Notes: generated by a model from the sequence alone, not told the origin. A stretch of DNA of 64,000 bases from Ralstonia wenshanensis (GCF_021173085.1 NZ_CP076413.1:2480001-2544000), one strand, 5' to 3'; counted from the first letter of the stretch, positions 35,531-45,595 are shown. Numbers and translations: made by a program.

Positions 35531-36688
35531 ATGTCCGCCACCCCCACGTCATCACCCGAAACGAACCTGGATGCACGCTTGCCAGCCGATGAGGCCGGCA
35601 TGCACGCGCTTGTGGCGCAGATCCGCTCCTGGGGTGCCGAACTCGGTTTCGATGCGGTCCGCATCGCCGATGTCGACCTGTCGCACGCTGAAGAAGGGCT
35701 CCAGACGTGGCTTGCGCAGGGGTTTCACGGTGACATGGATTATATGGCGAACCATGGCATGCTCCGCGCACGCCCGGCCGAACTTGTTGCCGGAACGGTA
35801 CGCGCCATCGTCGCGCGGATGCCGTATCTGCCACATCTGGCCGATCCGCGAACGGCCGGCAGCGACTGGCGCACCATCGAGTGGGACCGCCTGCGCCGCC
35901 CCGAAGACGCCACCATCTCGCTCTACGCACGTGGCCGCGACTATCACAAGGTGCTGCGCCAACGCCTGCAGAAGCTCGCAGAAAAGATTGCCGACGCCGT
36001 GGGGCCGTACGGTTTCCGCGTGTTCACCGATTCGGCGCCACTGCTCGAAGTCGCATTGGCAACGAACGGCGGCCTGGGCTGGCGCGGCAAACACACGCTG
36101 CTGCTGGACCGCGATGCGGGCTCGATGTTCTTCCTCGGGGAAATCCTCGTCGACCTGCCGTTTCCCGTTGATCCGCCCGTGGAGCCCCACTGCGGCAACT
36201 GCACGCGCTGCATCGACGTGTGCCCTACGCAGGCCATCGTCGCGCCATACACGGTGGACGCGCGCCGTTGCATCTCGTACCTGACCATCGAGCACAAGGG
36301 CAGCATCCCGGTCGAGCTGCGCCCGGCGATGGGCAACCGGGTGTACGGCTGCGACGACTGCCAGCTCATCTGCCCGTGGAACAAATTTGCCGTGCCGGCC
36401 AACCTGCCTGATTTCGACGTACGCAACGGATTGGACGCGGCCACGCTGGCTGAACTCTTCCACTGGACCGACGCCGAGTTCAACCAGCGTCTGGAAGGCA
36501 GCCCGATCCGCCGCATCGGCCACGAGCGCTGGCTGCGCAACATAGCCGTGGCGATCGGTAACGCGCTGCGCGCTCCCCTGCCGGATACCACGCGCGCGCA
36601 ACTGGTTGCCGCCTTGCAAGCACGCGCTGATGACGCATCGGAACTCGTGCGTGAACACGTGGCCTGGGCGCGGGCACAGACGACGTGA
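35531..36688 (+). CDS. queG: Epoxyqueuosine reductase
   Basis: A 385-residue cobalamin- and iron-sulfur-dependent enzyme that reduces epoxyqueuosine to queuosine in tRNA, cytoplasmic. N-terminal DUF1730 domain (MHALVAQIRSWGAELGFDAVRI, then YARGRDYHKVLRQRL), then two [4Fe-4S] clusters: CGNCTRCIDVCPTQAI and CDDCQLICPWNKFA. The start at 35531 is the family-typical position and has no ribosome site, matching the leaderless promoter. It is divergent from tsaE. Confidence 0.94.
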   Translation: MSATPTSSPETNLDARLPADEAGMHALVAQIRSWGAELGFDAVRIADVDLSHAEEGLQTWLAQGFHGDMDYMANHGMLRARPAELVAGTVRAIVARMPYLPHLADPRTAGSDWRTIEWDRLRRPEDATISLYARGRDYHKVLRQRLQKLAEKIADAVGPYGFRVFTDSAPLLEVALATNGGLGWRGKHTLLLDRDAGSMFFLGEILVDLPFPVDPPVEPHCGNCTRCIDVCPTQAIVAPYTVDARRCISYLTIEHKGSIPVELRPAMGNRVYGCDDCQLICPWNKFAVPANLPDFDVRNGLDAATLAELFHWTDAEFNQRLEGSPIRRIGHERWLRNIAVAIGNALRAPLPDTTRAQLVAALQARADDASELVREHVAWARAQTT

Positions 36689-37012
36689 GCGCTCGCTCGG
36701 GTTAGGCACGCCAACACAGCAGGACTGTGATGTGCCTTTAATCTGCCTTTCCAAGTTGTCACGCGGATTGGTTTAAAAATCCAACAAAACGCGCGTAGCA
36801 CAAAACTGCGAATACCTGCTCAACGCTCGCGCCAGCGGGGCCTTATACCGCCTAGTACGCAAACGCTTGCGCATCAGGGCAGACACCAATTGTTTGCAAA
36901 TAAAATATCGGGAAAATGGCGGCTTAATCTCAAACCGCCCATTTCGATGTTTTCCGCTCTTGTTCATCTCCGTTGCGCATTGCAGGCTGCTGTGCGTGCC
37001 CGCTCATCCAGG

Positions 37013-37597
37013 ATGGCACGCGCGTGGCGCGGCGGCGTCATGGGCGCGATGCTCTGCGCCGCGTGCGCGAGCCCGGCATGGGCAACGGTGAACGTCGAAG
37101 GTGTGCCGTTCGACGACGCCGCGCGTGTGGCCGGCCGCGAACTGCTGCTCAATGGCACGGGCCTGCGTTCAGTGTTTGTCATCAAGGGCTATGTCGCAGG
37201 CTTGTACCTGCCCGAGCGCGCGAAGAACTCGGCGGTCATCCTCGGCATGAAGGGGCCGAAGCGCCTGCAGATCCACCCGCTGCGTGATGTGGGTGCCGAT
37301 ACGTTCATCCGCGCGCTGAACGACGGCATCCACCGCAACCAAACAGAAATTCAAATGCTGAGGCTGGCCGACCGTCTGACGCAGTTGGAAGACGCAATGC
37401 GCCAGATCGGCTCCACCAAGCGCGGCGACACCATCAACTTCGACTACGCGCCCGATGCCGGCACCACCATCAGCATCAACGGCGTGACACGCACCAAAGC
37501 CATCCCCGGCGAAGATTTCTACCAGGCCGTGCTCAGCATCTTCATCGGCAACAGCCCGGTCGACCGCGATCTGAAAAGCGGGCTGCTCGGGACCTGA
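37013..37597 (+). CDS. Secreted chalcone-isomerase-like domain protein
   Basis: A protein of about 194 residues with a signal peptide (RGGVMGAMLCAACASPAWA, cleavage after about residue 24) and a chalcone-isomerase-like domain: VEGVPFDDAARVAGRELLLNG, FVIKGYVAGLYLPERAKN, GDTINFDYAPDAGTTISINGV and FYQAVLSIFIGNSPVD. Such bacterial proteins bind fatty acids or have unknown roles; no isomerase activity is implied. The start is uncertain: ATG 37013 gives a compact signal peptide, while ATG 36947 or 36890 would extend it. The 324 bases before it (from 36689) show an AT-rich patch but no gene or firm promoter. Confidence 0.75.
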   Translation: MARAWRGGVMGAMLCAACASPAWATVNVEGVPFDDAARVAGRELLLNGTGLRSVFVIKGYVAGLYLPERAKNSAVILGMKGPKRLQIHPLRDVGADTFIRALNDGIHRNQTEIQMLRLADRLTQLEDAMRQIGSTKRGDTINFDYAPDAGTTISINGVTRTKAIPGEDFYQAVLSIFIGNSPVDRDLKSGLLGT

Positions 37598-37720
37598 CAA
37601 TCTGACGATTGGCTTTTCAGGGTTTCCCCGGTTGCGGCGTCGTTGGCGTTTGCAGTTGTGCTATTCAGCAGTTTCCCCGCAAGAACGCAGAACGCACACC
37701 AAGCCACAAGGAGGATGACG

Positions 37721-38698
37721 ATGACCAAGGGATCTCTGATCGCCAGCCTGATCGCAGCCGCTGGAACGCTGTTGTGCGGGCCGGCGCTGGCCGATAACTA
37801 CCCAGCCAAGCCGCTCAAGCTGATCATTCCGTTTCCGCCGGGCGGCACCACGGACATCGTGGGGCGAGGTGTGGCCGATCAGCTTGCCAAAGTGCTGGGC
37901 CAGGCCGTGGTGGTGGAAAACAAGGGCGGCGGCGGCGGTTCGATCGGCGCCGATGCCATCGCCAAGGCCGTGCCGGATGGCTACACGATCGGCATCGCCA
38001 CGGTCTCCACGCATGCCGTCAACCCGGCGTGCAACCCGAAGCTTTCGTACGACCCGCTCAAGGATTTCAAGCCGATCACCAACCTGGCTACCGTGGCCAA
38101 CGTGATTGCGGTCAACCCGACCTTTCCGGCCAAGAACTACAAGGAATTTGTCGCGGCGCTGACGGCGAACCCCGGCAAATATTCGTTCGCGACATCAGGC
38201 ACTTGCGGCATCGGCCACATGCTGGGTGAAGAGTTCAAGGTGCTGACCAAGACACAGATGGTCCATGTGCCGTATCGCGGTGCAGGGCCGGCATTGAACG
38301 ACGTGCTGGCCAACCAGGTGCCGATCATGGTCGACAACCTGCCCTCGTCCATGCAGTTCATCAAGGGCGGCAAGCTGCGACCGATCGTGGTGGCTTGGAA
38401 CAAGCGCATCGACAGCCTGCCGGACGTGCCTACGTTTGCTGAAGTCGGCCTGAAGGATGCGAACGACCCGGCGTGGTACGGACTCGTGGCGCCAGCCGGC
38501 ACGCCGGACGACATCATCCGCAAGCTCAACGAAGCTTCGGTCAAGGCGCTGAAAGACCCGGGCCTGGTCGATCGATTCCGCGGTGCCGGTGCCGAGCCTG
38601 TCGGCAATACGCCGCAGCAATACACGGCCGAGATCAAACGCGAATTCGACAAGATGCGCACGCTGGTCAAGCAGCAGAACATCAAGCTGGATCAGTAA
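37721..38698 (+). CDS. Bug/TctC-family extracytoplasmic solute receptor
   Basis: A 325-residue periplasmic receptor of the tripartite tricarboxylate transport (Bug) family. Signal peptide cleaves near ALA|DN (residue 24). Family landmarks: YPAKPLKLIIPFPPGGTTDIVGR, a Gly-rich GGGGGSIGA loop, PDGYTIG, GHMLGEEF, VPYRGAGPALNDVL and LPDVPTFAEVGL. The start is ATG 37721 because AAGGAGG lies seven bases before it; the ATG six bases earlier is too close. No TctA/TctB membrane genes are nearby, so it is an orphan receptor, common in this bacterial group. Ligand unknown. Confidence 0.9.
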   Translation: MTKGSLIASLIAAAGTLLCGPALADNYPAKPLKLIIPFPPGGTTDIVGRGVADQLAKVLGQAVVVENKGGGGGSIGADAIAKAVPDGYTIGIATVSTHAVNPACNPKLSYDPLKDFKPITNLATVANVIAVNPTFPAKNYKEFVAALTANPGKYSFATSGTCGIGHMLGEEFKVLTKTQMVHVPYRGAGPALNDVLANQVPIMVDNLPSSMQFIKGGKLRPIVVAWNKRIDSLPDVPTFAEVGLKDANDPAWYGLVAPAGTPDDIIRKLNEASVKALKDPGLVDRFRGAGAEPVGNTPQQYTAEIKREFDKMRTLVKQQNIKLDQ

Positions 38699-38760
38699 CT
38701 CTGCGCGTCTGGGGGCCTGTGCTAGATTCGCAGGATTGTTTTTCAGCGCCGGCCCCTGCC

Positions 38761-39237
38761 ATGCCATCCCCTTTTGACGCCGTTCTCGAAGCGCCCTTCG
38801 GCAAGCTGGGCGTGCGCATGGGCAGCGGCGCCCTGCGTGAACTCGTTTACCTGCCCGACAGCACGCCCGTCGTCGATTCATCAGACGCGTTGATCGCCAA
38901 GCTGGCCCGTCAGCTCGACGCGTACTACAGCGACCCACGCGCGACGTTCGACATCCCGCTCGCACGCAGCGGCACGGATTTCCAGCACCGCGTATGGCAG
39001 GCCATCAGCGCCATTCCGTGCGGCAGCGTCATCACCTACGGCACCATCGCGCAACAGATCGGCAGCGTGCCGCGCGCGGTCGGGCAGGCGTGCGGCGACA
39101 ACTGGTTCCCGATCCTCATCCCCTGCCACCGCGTGGTGAGCGCATCCGGCATCGGCGGGTTTTCGCACCACACGGATGGCTACCTGCTGAACGTCAAGCA
39201 CTGGCTGCTACGCCACGAACGCGTGATGCTGATATGA
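38761..39237 (+). CDS. ogt: Methylated-DNA--protein-cysteine methyltransferase
   Basis: A 158-residue suicide repair protein that takes alkyl groups from O6-alkylguanine. The active site is IPCHRVV with Cys122; the helix-turn-helix arm FQHRVWQAISAIPCGSVITYG and the AVGQACGDNW turn are intact. It lacks the Ada regulatory domain. Its stop overlaps the xerD start (ATGA). Confidence 0.93.
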   Translation: MPSPFDAVLEAPFGKLGVRMGSGALRELVYLPDSTPVVDSSDALIAKLARQLDAYYSDPRATFDIPLARSGTDFQHRVWQAISAIPCGSVITYGTIAQQIGSVPRAVGQACGDNWFPILIPCHRVVSASGIGGFSHHTDGYLLNVKHWLLRHERVMLI

Positions 39238-40169
39238 GAAAGGCTGCACAGAAAGACGCCGAAGCGCCGGCCCTGCCGCCGCAAAGCGCAGATGCCATCC
39301 AGCGTTTTTGCGACGCGCTGTGGCTGGAGGATGGCCTCGCCCGCAATACGCTCGATGCGTACCGGCGCGACCTCACGCTCTATGCGCACTGGCTTGCCGA
39401 GCGCAGCAAATCCATCGCGGAAACCGAAGACGGCGACCTGGCCGACTACTTTGCCGCGCGCCATGCCGAGAGCCGCGCATCGTCGGCCAACCGGCGCCGC
39501 ACCGTGTTCAAGCGCTTCTTCCAGTGGGCACTGCGCGAGCATGTGGTGAGCACCGATCCGTCGCGCTTGTTGCCCACCGCCAAGCAGCCGCCGCGTTTTC
39601 CGAAGACGCTTTCCGAAACGCAAGTCGAGGCGCTGATCAACGCACCGGATGTCGACACGCCGCTCGGCCTGCGCGATCGCGCGATGATCGAACTGATGTA
39701 TGCCAGCGGGCTGCGCGTGTCGGAAATCGTCGCGCTGAAAACAGTGGAAGTCGGCCTGAACGAGGGCGTGGTGCGCGTGGTTGGCGGCAAGGGCGGCAAG
39801 GATCGTCTGGTGCCGTTTGGCGCCGAAGCGGGCGACTGGCTGCGGCGTTATCTGCGCGATGGCCGCACCGCGCTGCTCGGCGAGCGCACGGCTGACGCGC
39901 TGTTCGTGACCGCACGCGGCGAAGGCATGACACGCCAGGCGTTCTGGTATCTCATCAAACGCTACGCGCTGCTCGCCGACATTCACGCACCGCTGTCGCC
40001 ACACACGTTGCGGCACGCGTTCGCCACGCACCTGCTCAACCACGGCGCAGACTTGCGCGTGGTGCAGATGCTGCTCGGCCACGCGGATATTTCCACCACG
40101 CAGATCTACACCCACGTCGCGCGCGAGCGGCTGCGCACCCTGCACGCCCAGCACCATCCGCGCGGATAG
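39234..40169 (+). CDS. xerD: Site-specific tyrosine recombinase XerD
   Basis: A 311-residue recombinase that resolves chromosome dimers at dif with XerC (not in the window). Core-binding domain about 20-110; catalytic residues R161, K189, H257, R260, H283 and nucleophile Y292 are all present. The C-terminus THVARERLRTLHAQHHPRG matches XerD rather than XerC. The start overlaps the ogt stop by four bases. Confidence 0.94.
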   Translation: MRKAAQKDAEAPALPPQSADAIQRFCDALWLEDGLARNTLDAYRRDLTLYAHWLAERSKSIAETEDGDLADYFAARHAESRASSANRRRTVFKRFFQWALREHVVSTDPSRLLPTAKQPPRFPKTLSETQVEALINAPDVDTPLGLRDRAMIELMYASGLRVSEIVALKTVEVGLNEGVVRVVGGKGGKDRLVPFGAEAGDWLRRYLRDGRTALLGERTADALFVTARGEGMTRQAFWYLIKRYALLADIHAPLSPHTLRHAFATHLLNHGADLRVVQMLLGHADISTTQIYTHVARERLRTLHAQHHPRG

Positions 40170-40191
40170 CGACCGTTCTTCCCTGCCCCGT

Positions 40192-40683
40192 ATGAGCAAG
40201 TCCAAGCACGTTTCCGAGACGCCCGCTACGCAGTTCCTCAAGGCACATGGCGTCGCTTTCACCGAACACACCTACGACTATGTCGACAAGGGCGGCACCA
40301 CCGAGTCTTCGCGCCAGCTTGGCGTGGATGAGCACGCCGTCGTCAAGACGCTGGTCATGGAAGACGAGCATGCCAAGCCGCTGATTGTGCTGATGCACGG
40401 CGATTGCTCGGTCTCGACTAAGAAGCTCGCGCGACAGACCGGCCGCAAGAGCGTGCAACCGTGCAAGCCCGAGGTGGCACAGCGGCATAGCGGCTACCTC
40501 GTTGGCGGCACGTCGCCGTTTGGTGTGCGCAAGGCGATGCCGGTGTATGTGGAGGCGAGCGTGCTGGAGCTGGAGCGCATCTACATCAACGGTGGGCGGC
40601 GCGGCTTTCTCGTGAGCCTCGTGCCCGGCGTGCTGACCACCGTGCTGAACGCGCAGCCCGTCAATTGTGCAAACCCCGATTGA
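40192..40683 (+). CDS. ybaK: Cys-tRNA(Pro)/tRNA(Cys) deacylase YbaK-like
   Basis: A 163-residue editing hydrolase that removes wrongly attached cysteine from tRNA-Pro in trans. YbaK/EbsC motifs: ATQFLKAHGVAFTEHTYDY, VVKTLVMEDE (conserved Lys), GTSPFGVRKAMPVYVE, and YINGGRRGFLVSL. It follows xerD by 22 bases on the same strand. Confidence 0.92.
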   Translation: MSKSKHVSETPATQFLKAHGVAFTEHTYDYVDKGGTTESSRQLGVDEHAVVKTLVMEDEHAKPLIVLMHGDCSVSTKKLARQTGRKSVQPCKPEVAQRHSGYLVGGTSPFGVRKAMPVYVEASVLELERIYINGGRRGFLVSLVPGVLTTVLNAQPVNCANPD

Positions 40684-40753
40684 AACGAACACGGTGGCTG
40701 GGGCACGCTTGCGGCCACGCTACAATCGCGCAGCCTGATTTCTCACATTTCAT

Positions 40754-41377
40754 ATGTCACCAGTCGTCGCAACCGTCCTTTTTGCCGTGGCCGCCTACCT
40801 GATCGGCTCGATTTCGTTTGCCGTGGTGGTCAGCCGCGCGATGGGTCTGGCGGACCCTCGCACCTACGGCTCGGGCAACCCCGGCGCCACCAACGTGCTG
40901 CGCTCGGGCAACAAGAAGGCGGCCATCCTCACGCTGCTCGGTGATGCGGCAAAGGGCTGGCTGGCGGTGTGGCTGGCGCTATTCCTGGCGCCACGCTTTG
41001 GCGTCGATGAGACCGGCATCGCGCTGGTGGTGATCGCCGTGTTCCTGGGCCACCTGTATCCGGTGTTCCACCGCTTTGCGGGCGGCAAGGGCGTGGCCAC
41101 GGCGGCGGGCATCCTGCTGGCGCTGAACGTGTGGCTGGGGCTGGCCACGCTGGCGACGTGGCTCATCATCGCCGTGTTCTTCCGTTATTCGTCGTTGGCG
41201 GCGCTGGTGTCGGCGGTGTTTGCGCCGTTCTTCTACGTGCTGATGAACGGCTTCGACTGGATTGCCGGGGCGGTTGCGCTGATGGCGGTGCTGCTGATCG
41301 CGCGCCACCGCGCCAATATCGCCAAGCTGCTGGCCGGCAAGGAAAGCCGCATCGGCGAGAAGAAAAAAGCCGCCTAA
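40754..41377 (+). CDS. plsY: Acyl-phosphate:glycerol-3-phosphate acyltransferase
   Basis: A 207-residue inner-membrane enzyme that starts phospholipid synthesis using acyl phosphate from PlsX. Five hydrophobic segments and the three cytoplasmic motifs are visible: [29 protein letters not shown] and a C-terminal [21 protein letters not shown] at 40721-40726 is a likely -10. The 3' end overlaps the convergent AraC-type gene by four bases. Confidence 0.95.
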   Translation: MSPVVATVLFAVAAYLIGSISFAVVVSRAMGLADPRTYGSGNPGATNVLRSGNKKAAILTLLGDAAKGWLAVWLALFLAPRFGVDETGIALVVIAVFLGHLYPVFHRFAGGKGVATAAGILLALNVWLGLATLATWLIIAVFFRYSSLAALVSAVFAPFFYVLMNGFDWIAGAVALMAVLLIARHRANIAKLLAGKESRIGEKKKAA

Positions 41378-42390
41378 TTGCGCAGCTCGGCGCGCACCGA
41401 ATGCGCGCGTCGATGTTCTCCCGGCGGCCGGCCCGTGTGCCGCCGGATCAACCGCCGGAAGGCGGACATGTCCTGATAGCCGCACTGCTCGGCAATCGTC
41501 GTCAGGCTCAGCGTGCTGACTTCCAGCAAGTGGCACGCGCGCTCCACGCGCAGCCGGTGCAGCAATTGCAGCGGCGACATCCCCACCGTTTTCGTGAAAT
41601 GCCGAAGCAGCGTCCGCTCGCTGGTCGAGGCGATGGTGGCGAGTTTCCCCAGATCAAACGGTTCGTGCAGATGCTGCTGCAGGTAACGGCGCGCGCGCAG
41701 CACGACGCTGTCTCGGATGGCCGGTTTGCTGCGCAGCCAGATGCCGATCGCCTCGCCGCGTGAGGGGTGATCGAGCGCCGTATTGCCCAGCGTGCGCGCG
41801 AGCCGCGCATCAGCCAGCCGCGCGACCACGCGGTGCATGAGCGCCACGCCATGCTCCATCGCCCGGGCGGTGATGACGTTGCCGCTGCTGACGATGGCCT
41901 GCGCCGGCGCGGCTTTCAGATGCGGAAAGTAGCCCTGCACCCAACCTGCGATGAGCCATGTCACCGTCAGCCGTTGGCCTGCGGTCAGCACGTCAGCCAG
42001 CATCGCCACACCTGTGAAGGGCGAGGCCACCAGCCGCCCCGCATCCAGATAACGGCGGATGGTGGCGCGCTCCACTTCGAGCAGGGCCAGACGCTGCTCC
42101 AGCGTGCCGATGTGGTCGAAATGCAGCGGGGGGACGATCAACGCATCACCGAGATGCGTGTCGTCTTCCGGTAGTGCGTCACAAGGGCACGCGAGCGTTT
42201 CTGCCGCGGCCTGCCAACGTGCCGGGTCCCGCGCGATGAGCCGCCAGCCGAACACCGGCGCCTTGGCGGCATTGGCCCGCTTGCCGCCTTGCATGGAAGC
42301 CAGCGCATTGGCCACGCCAAGCGTATCGGCGGCGGTCGCCAGCATGGAAAAAGCAACGTCCGGAAAAATCAGCAGGTCGATTCTTGGCAT
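41374..42390 (-). CDS. GlxA-type AraC-family regulator with amidotransferase-like domain
   Basis: A 338-residue regulator: an N-terminal DJ-1/PfpI-like domain ([24 protein letters not shown], about 1-190) and a C-terminal AraC double helix-turn-helix (about 230-330; [49 protein letters not shown]). The position of the DJ-1 nucleophile Cys in this class is occupied by Ser/Gly ([10 protein letters not shown]), so the domain is likely a sensor, not an enzyme. It is divergent from the acylase gene (159 bases between starts), so control of that gene is plausible. Confidence 0.88.
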   Translation of the reverse strand: MPRIDLLIFPDVAFSMLATAADTLGVANALASMQGGKRANAAKAPVFGWRLIARDPARWQAAAETLACPCDALPEDDTHLGDALIVPPLHFDHIGTLEQRLALLEVERATIRRYLDAGRLVASPFTGVAMLADVLTAGQRLTVTWLIAGWVQGYFPHLKAAPAQAIVSSGNVITARAMEHGVALMHRVVARLADARLARTLGNTALDHPSRGEAIGIWLRSKPAIRDSVVLRARRYLQQHLHEPFDLGKLATIASTSERTLLRHFTKTVGMSPLQLLHRLRVERACHLLEVSTLSLTTIAEQCGYQDMSAFRRLIRRHTGRPPGEHRRAHSVRAELRN

Positions 42391-42549
42391 GCACGAGTAT
42401 AGGCGGCAGGACCGTCTGCATGGCGATATTGACCCTAATTCTGGCGGGAATACCTCTTCCGAATCGGAATCGCCCGATTGACGATGCGACGGTGGCTGCG
42501 CACAGACGCAACCGCCCATAACAACACCGACATCAGGAGACAACGCACG

Positions 42550-44937
42550 ATGCAGCGATTCATGCAGGGATTCGCACCGCGCGCCACGCTTGCCACGGCC
42601 GCGCTTGCGGCGCTGGCCGGCTGCGCCAGCACAGACAGCGGCTGGACCACGCCTTCGGACACCGGCCTTTCGGCCGAAATCAGCCGCACCCGCTTCGGCA
42701 TTCCGCACGTCCGCGCCAACGACTACGCCAGCCTCGGCTTCGGCATGGCCTACGCCTATGCGCAGGACAACGTGTGCCTGCTCGCCGATCAGGTCGTCAC
42801 CGTCAACGGCGAGCGCTCGAAGACGTTCGGGCCGGACGGCACGGTCGTGGTGTCGTTCAAGCCGGTGCCCAACACGCAAGCCGACGCCTTCTTCAAGAGT
42901 GCGTTTGACGAAGCCGGCCTGCGCGCGGGCTACGCACGGATGTCGCCTGAAGCGCGCGAGCTGCTGCGCGGCTACATCGCGGGCTACAACCGTTATCTGA
43001 AAGACACGCCAGCCGCCAACCGCCCGGCCGCCTGCCGCAATGCCGACTGGGTGCGCCCCCTCACGATGGCCGACATGATGCTGATGGGCGAAGAAAAAGC
43101 CATCCAGGCCAGCGCGGGCGCCATGCTGGCGAGCATCGTCGCGGCGCAGCCGCCGGGCGGCGCGCCTGCGTCGGCCGTCATTGCACCGCATGCCGTCGAC
43201 ACCGCGGCACTTGACCGCGACCTGCAACTGCGCGACATGCCGATCGGCTCCAACGGCTGGGCCTTCGGCAAGGCCGCCACGGACAACGGCCGCGGTGTGC
43301 TGCTCGGCAACCCGCACTTTCCCTGGACGAGCACCAACCGCTTCTACCAGATCCACCTGACCGTGCCCGGCAAGCTGGATGTGATGGGCGCGTCGATTGC
43401 CGCGTTCCCCGTCGTCAGCATCGGCTTCAACAAAGACGTGGCATGGACGCACACCGTTTCCACCGGTCGCCGCTTCACGCTGTTCGAGCTGAAGCTCGCC
43501 GAGGGCGATCCGACCACCTACCTGATCGACGGCAAGCCGCACAAGATGACCACGCGCACGGTGGCCTTTGACGTGAAGCTGCCGGACGGCCGCATCGAAC
43601 ATCGCACCCACACTTTCTACAACACGGTGTACGGCCCCGTGCTGTCGATGCCTGCGGGCGGCATGCCATGGACCACGCAGAAGGCCTACACGCTGCGTGA
43701 CGCTAATCGCAACAACACGCGCTCCATCGATACGTGGCTGCATATCGCGCAGGCCAAGGACGTGGCGGGCATCCGGCAGGCCATCAGCAATCTCGGCATT
43801 CCGTGGGTGAACACGATTGCCACCGACCGCAACGGCCGTGCGCTGTTTGCCGACGTGTCGACCACGCCGGATGTGTCGGCCGAAGCGCTCAAGCGTTGCG
43901 CGCCGTCTCCGCTGGCCGACAAGCTCTTCAAGGGCGTGGGATTGGTGCTGCTCGACGGCTCACGCAGCGCGTGCAACTGGCAGGTCGATCCGACATCGCC
44001 CGTGCCGGGCCTGGTGGCGCCCGCGCGCATGCCGGTGCTCGAGCGCGATGATTACATCGCCAACAGCAACGACAGCTCGTGGTTGAGCAACCCAGCGCAG
44101 AAACTGACGGGCTTCTCGCCGGTGATGGGTTCGACCGACGTGCCGCAACGCCTGCGCACCCGCATCGGCCTCATCGAGATCGAGCGTCGCCTGAACGGGA
44201 CCGACGGCCTGCCCGGCAACCAGGTCAACCTGCCAAACTTGCAGGCGATGATCTTCCGCGACGCCAACCTCGCCGGCCACCTCGTGCGCAACGATCTGCT
44301 GGCCGCCTGCAAAGCCACGGCAAACCTCGACACAGATGTGCGCGACGGCTGCGCTGCCCTTGCGGAATGGAACCTCACGGACAACGTCGACGCCCGCGCT
44401 GCGCACCTGTTCCGCGAGTTCTGGATGCGCGCCAAGGACATCCCGCATGTCTATGCGGTCGACTTCAACCCCGCTGATCCGATCCACACACCGCGCAACC
44501 TGCGCATGAGCGATGCAACCGTGCGCACGGCCGTGTTCAAAGCGCTGAAGGATGCCGTGAGCGCCGTCCGTACCGCCGGTTTTGCGCTGGATGCACCCCT
44601 GGGCACTGTCCAGGCAGCACATGCGCCAGGCGGCGACATCGCCCTGCACGGCGGTGAGGAGTACGAAGGTGTGCTCAACAAGCTGCAAAGCACGCCGATC
44701 GGGCCGAAGGGCTTGCAGGTGTATTACGGCACAAGCTACATCCAGACCGTCACGTTCGACGATCAGGGCCCGGTGGCCGATGCGCTTCTGACCTATGGTG
44801 AATCCAGCGATCCGGCTTCGCCGCATGCGTTCGACCAGATGCGCGAATTCTCTGCCAAGCGCTGGAACCGGCTGCCGTTCTCGGAAGCCGCCATTGCCGC
44901 CGATCCGGCATTGAAGGTGACCAAGCTGTCGCAGTGA
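42550..44937 (+). CDS. Penicillin-amidase-family acylase, possible AHL acylase
   Basis: A 795-residue Ntn-hydrolase of the penicillin/aculeacin acylase family, which includes the homoserine-lactone acylases of Ralstonia (AiiD/Aac) and PvdQ/QuiP. The precursor should self-cleave before Ser234 in the GSNGWAFG motif, giving an alpha chain and a beta chain whose N-terminal Ser is the nucleophile. NPHFPW and later Asn in the HTVSTGRRFTLF region fit the family. The N-terminus has a lipobox LAGC with Cys25, so it may be a lipoprotein in the periplasm. AGGAG lies well before ATG. A role in degrading quorum signals is inference; acyl-lipid substrates are possible. Confidence 0.87.
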   Translation: MQRFMQGFAPRATLATAALAALAGCASTDSGWTTPSDTGLSAEISRTRFGIPHVRANDYASLGFGMAYAYAQDNVCLLADQVVTVNGERSKTFGPDGTVVVSFKPVPNTQADAFFKSAFDEAGLRAGYARMSPEARELLRGYIAGYNRYLKDTPAANRPAACRNADWVRPLTMADMMLMGEEKAIQASAGAMLASIVAAQPPGGAPASAVIAPHAVDTAALDRDLQLRDMPIGSNGWAFGKAATDNGRGVLLGNPHFPWTSTNRFYQIHLTVPGKLDVMGASIAAFPVVSIGFNKDVAWTHTVSTGRRFTLFELKLAEGDPTTYLIDGKPHKMTTRTVAFDVKLPDGRIEHRTHTFYNTVYGPVLSMPAGGMPWTTQKAYTLRDANRNNTRSIDTWLHIAQAKDVAGIRQAISNLGIPWVNTIATDRNGRALFADVSTTPDVSAEALKRCAPSPLADKLFKGVGLVLLDGSRSACNWQVDPTSPVPGLVAPARMPVLERDDYIANSNDSSWLSNPAQKLTGFSPVMGSTDVPQRLRTRIGLIEIERRLNGTDGLPGNQVNLPNLQAMIFRDANLAGHLVRNDLLAACKATANLDTDVRDGCAALAEWNLTDNVDARAAHLFREFWMRAKDIPHVYAVDFNPADPIHTPRNLRMSDATVRTAVFKALKDAVSAVRTAGFALDAPLGTVQAAHAPGGDIALHGGEEYEGVLNKLQSTPIGPKGLQVYYGTSYIQTVTFDDQGPVADALLTYGESSDPASPHAFDQMREFSAKRWNRLPFSEAAIAADPALKVTKLSQ

Positions 44938-44958
44938 AGTTTTGCCACCGCTAATGCA

Positions 44959-44985
44959 AACGCCCCGCTCGTGCGGGGCGTTTTG
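44959..44985. terminator. Rho-independent terminator between acylase gene and yajQ
   Basis: AACGCCCCGC, loop TCGT, GCGGGGCGTT, then TTGC. Nearly perfect ten-base stem, 21 bases after the acylase stop; it also faces yajQ ending at 45004. Confidence 0.8.
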
Positions 44986-45003
44986 CTTGGGAGCGCGACG
45001 GGC

Positions 45004-45489
45004 TCAGTCGCGGAAGTTGTTGAAATCCAGCGGCGTGTCGCTCACGTCCTTGCGCAGCATGGCAATCACGCTTTGCAGGTCATCCCGCTTGGCGCCGGTC
45101 ACACGCACCGCGTCGCCCTGAATGCTCGCCTGCACCTTGATCTTGCTGTCCTTGATGGTCTTGACGATCTTCTTGGCGAGGTCACCCGAGACGCCCTTCT
45201 TGATCTTGACGACCTGCTTCATCTTGTCGCCGCCAATCTTCTGTTTGTCTTGATAGTCGAGAAAGCGCACGTCGACGTTGCGCTTGGCGAGCTTGTTCAT
45301 CAGCACATCGTTCACCTGGCCGATCTTGAAATCGTCATCGGCAAACAAGGTCAGTTCCTGCTCCTTGTGCTCGACCCGGGAGTCCGAGCCCTTGAAGTCG
45401 AATCGCGTCGAAATCTCTTTGTTGGCCTGTTCCACGGCGTTCTTCACTTCCACCATGTTGGCTTCGCATACCACGTCAAACGACGGCAT
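45004..45489 (-). CDS. yajQ: YajQ-family cyclic-di-GMP-binding protein
   Basis: A 161-residue cytoplasmic protein of the YajQ family, reported to bind c-di-GMP or nucleic acid. Typical ends [26 protein letters not shown] and [10 protein letters not shown], with [29 protein letters not shown] in the middle. AAGGAGA eight bases upstream supports the start. It is divergent from murB. Confidence 0.95.
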   Translation of the reverse strand: MPSFDVVCEANMVEVKNAVEQANKEISTRFDFKGSDSRVEHKEQELTLFADDDFKIGQVNDVLMNKLAKRNVDVRFLDYQDKQKIGGDKMKQVVKIKKGVSGDLAKKIVKTIKDSKIKVQASIQGDAVRVTGAKRDDLQSVIAMLRKDVSDTPLDFNNFRD

Positions 45490-45562
45490 CGTGTTCTCCT
45501 TGCAGACTTGAATTCGGGTTGCTGCGGCGCCTCGCTGCGGGTGCCGCGTGCGCCCTGGCTTC

Positions 45563-45568
45563 TATAAT
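45563..45568 (+). promoter_or_regulatory. murB -10 box TATAAT
   Basis: Perfect -10 hexamer 27 bases before the murB ATG; the region 17 bases upstream (GGTGCC) is a poor -35. Confidence 0.45.
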
Positions 45569-45595
45569 CTTGGCTTTCCCAGCAGATTTGGCGCC

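Noticed and set aside
40697-40712. Sigma-54 promoter before plsY (TGGGGCACGCTTGC)
   Set aside because: The spacing between the GG and GC elements is too short for a sigma-54 site; a TACAAT -10 explains the position better.
42391-43743. N-terminal extension of the AraC-type regulator frame by about 450 codons
   Set aside because: It overlaps the acylase gene antisense; the DJ-1/AraC protein is complete from the ATG at 42390.
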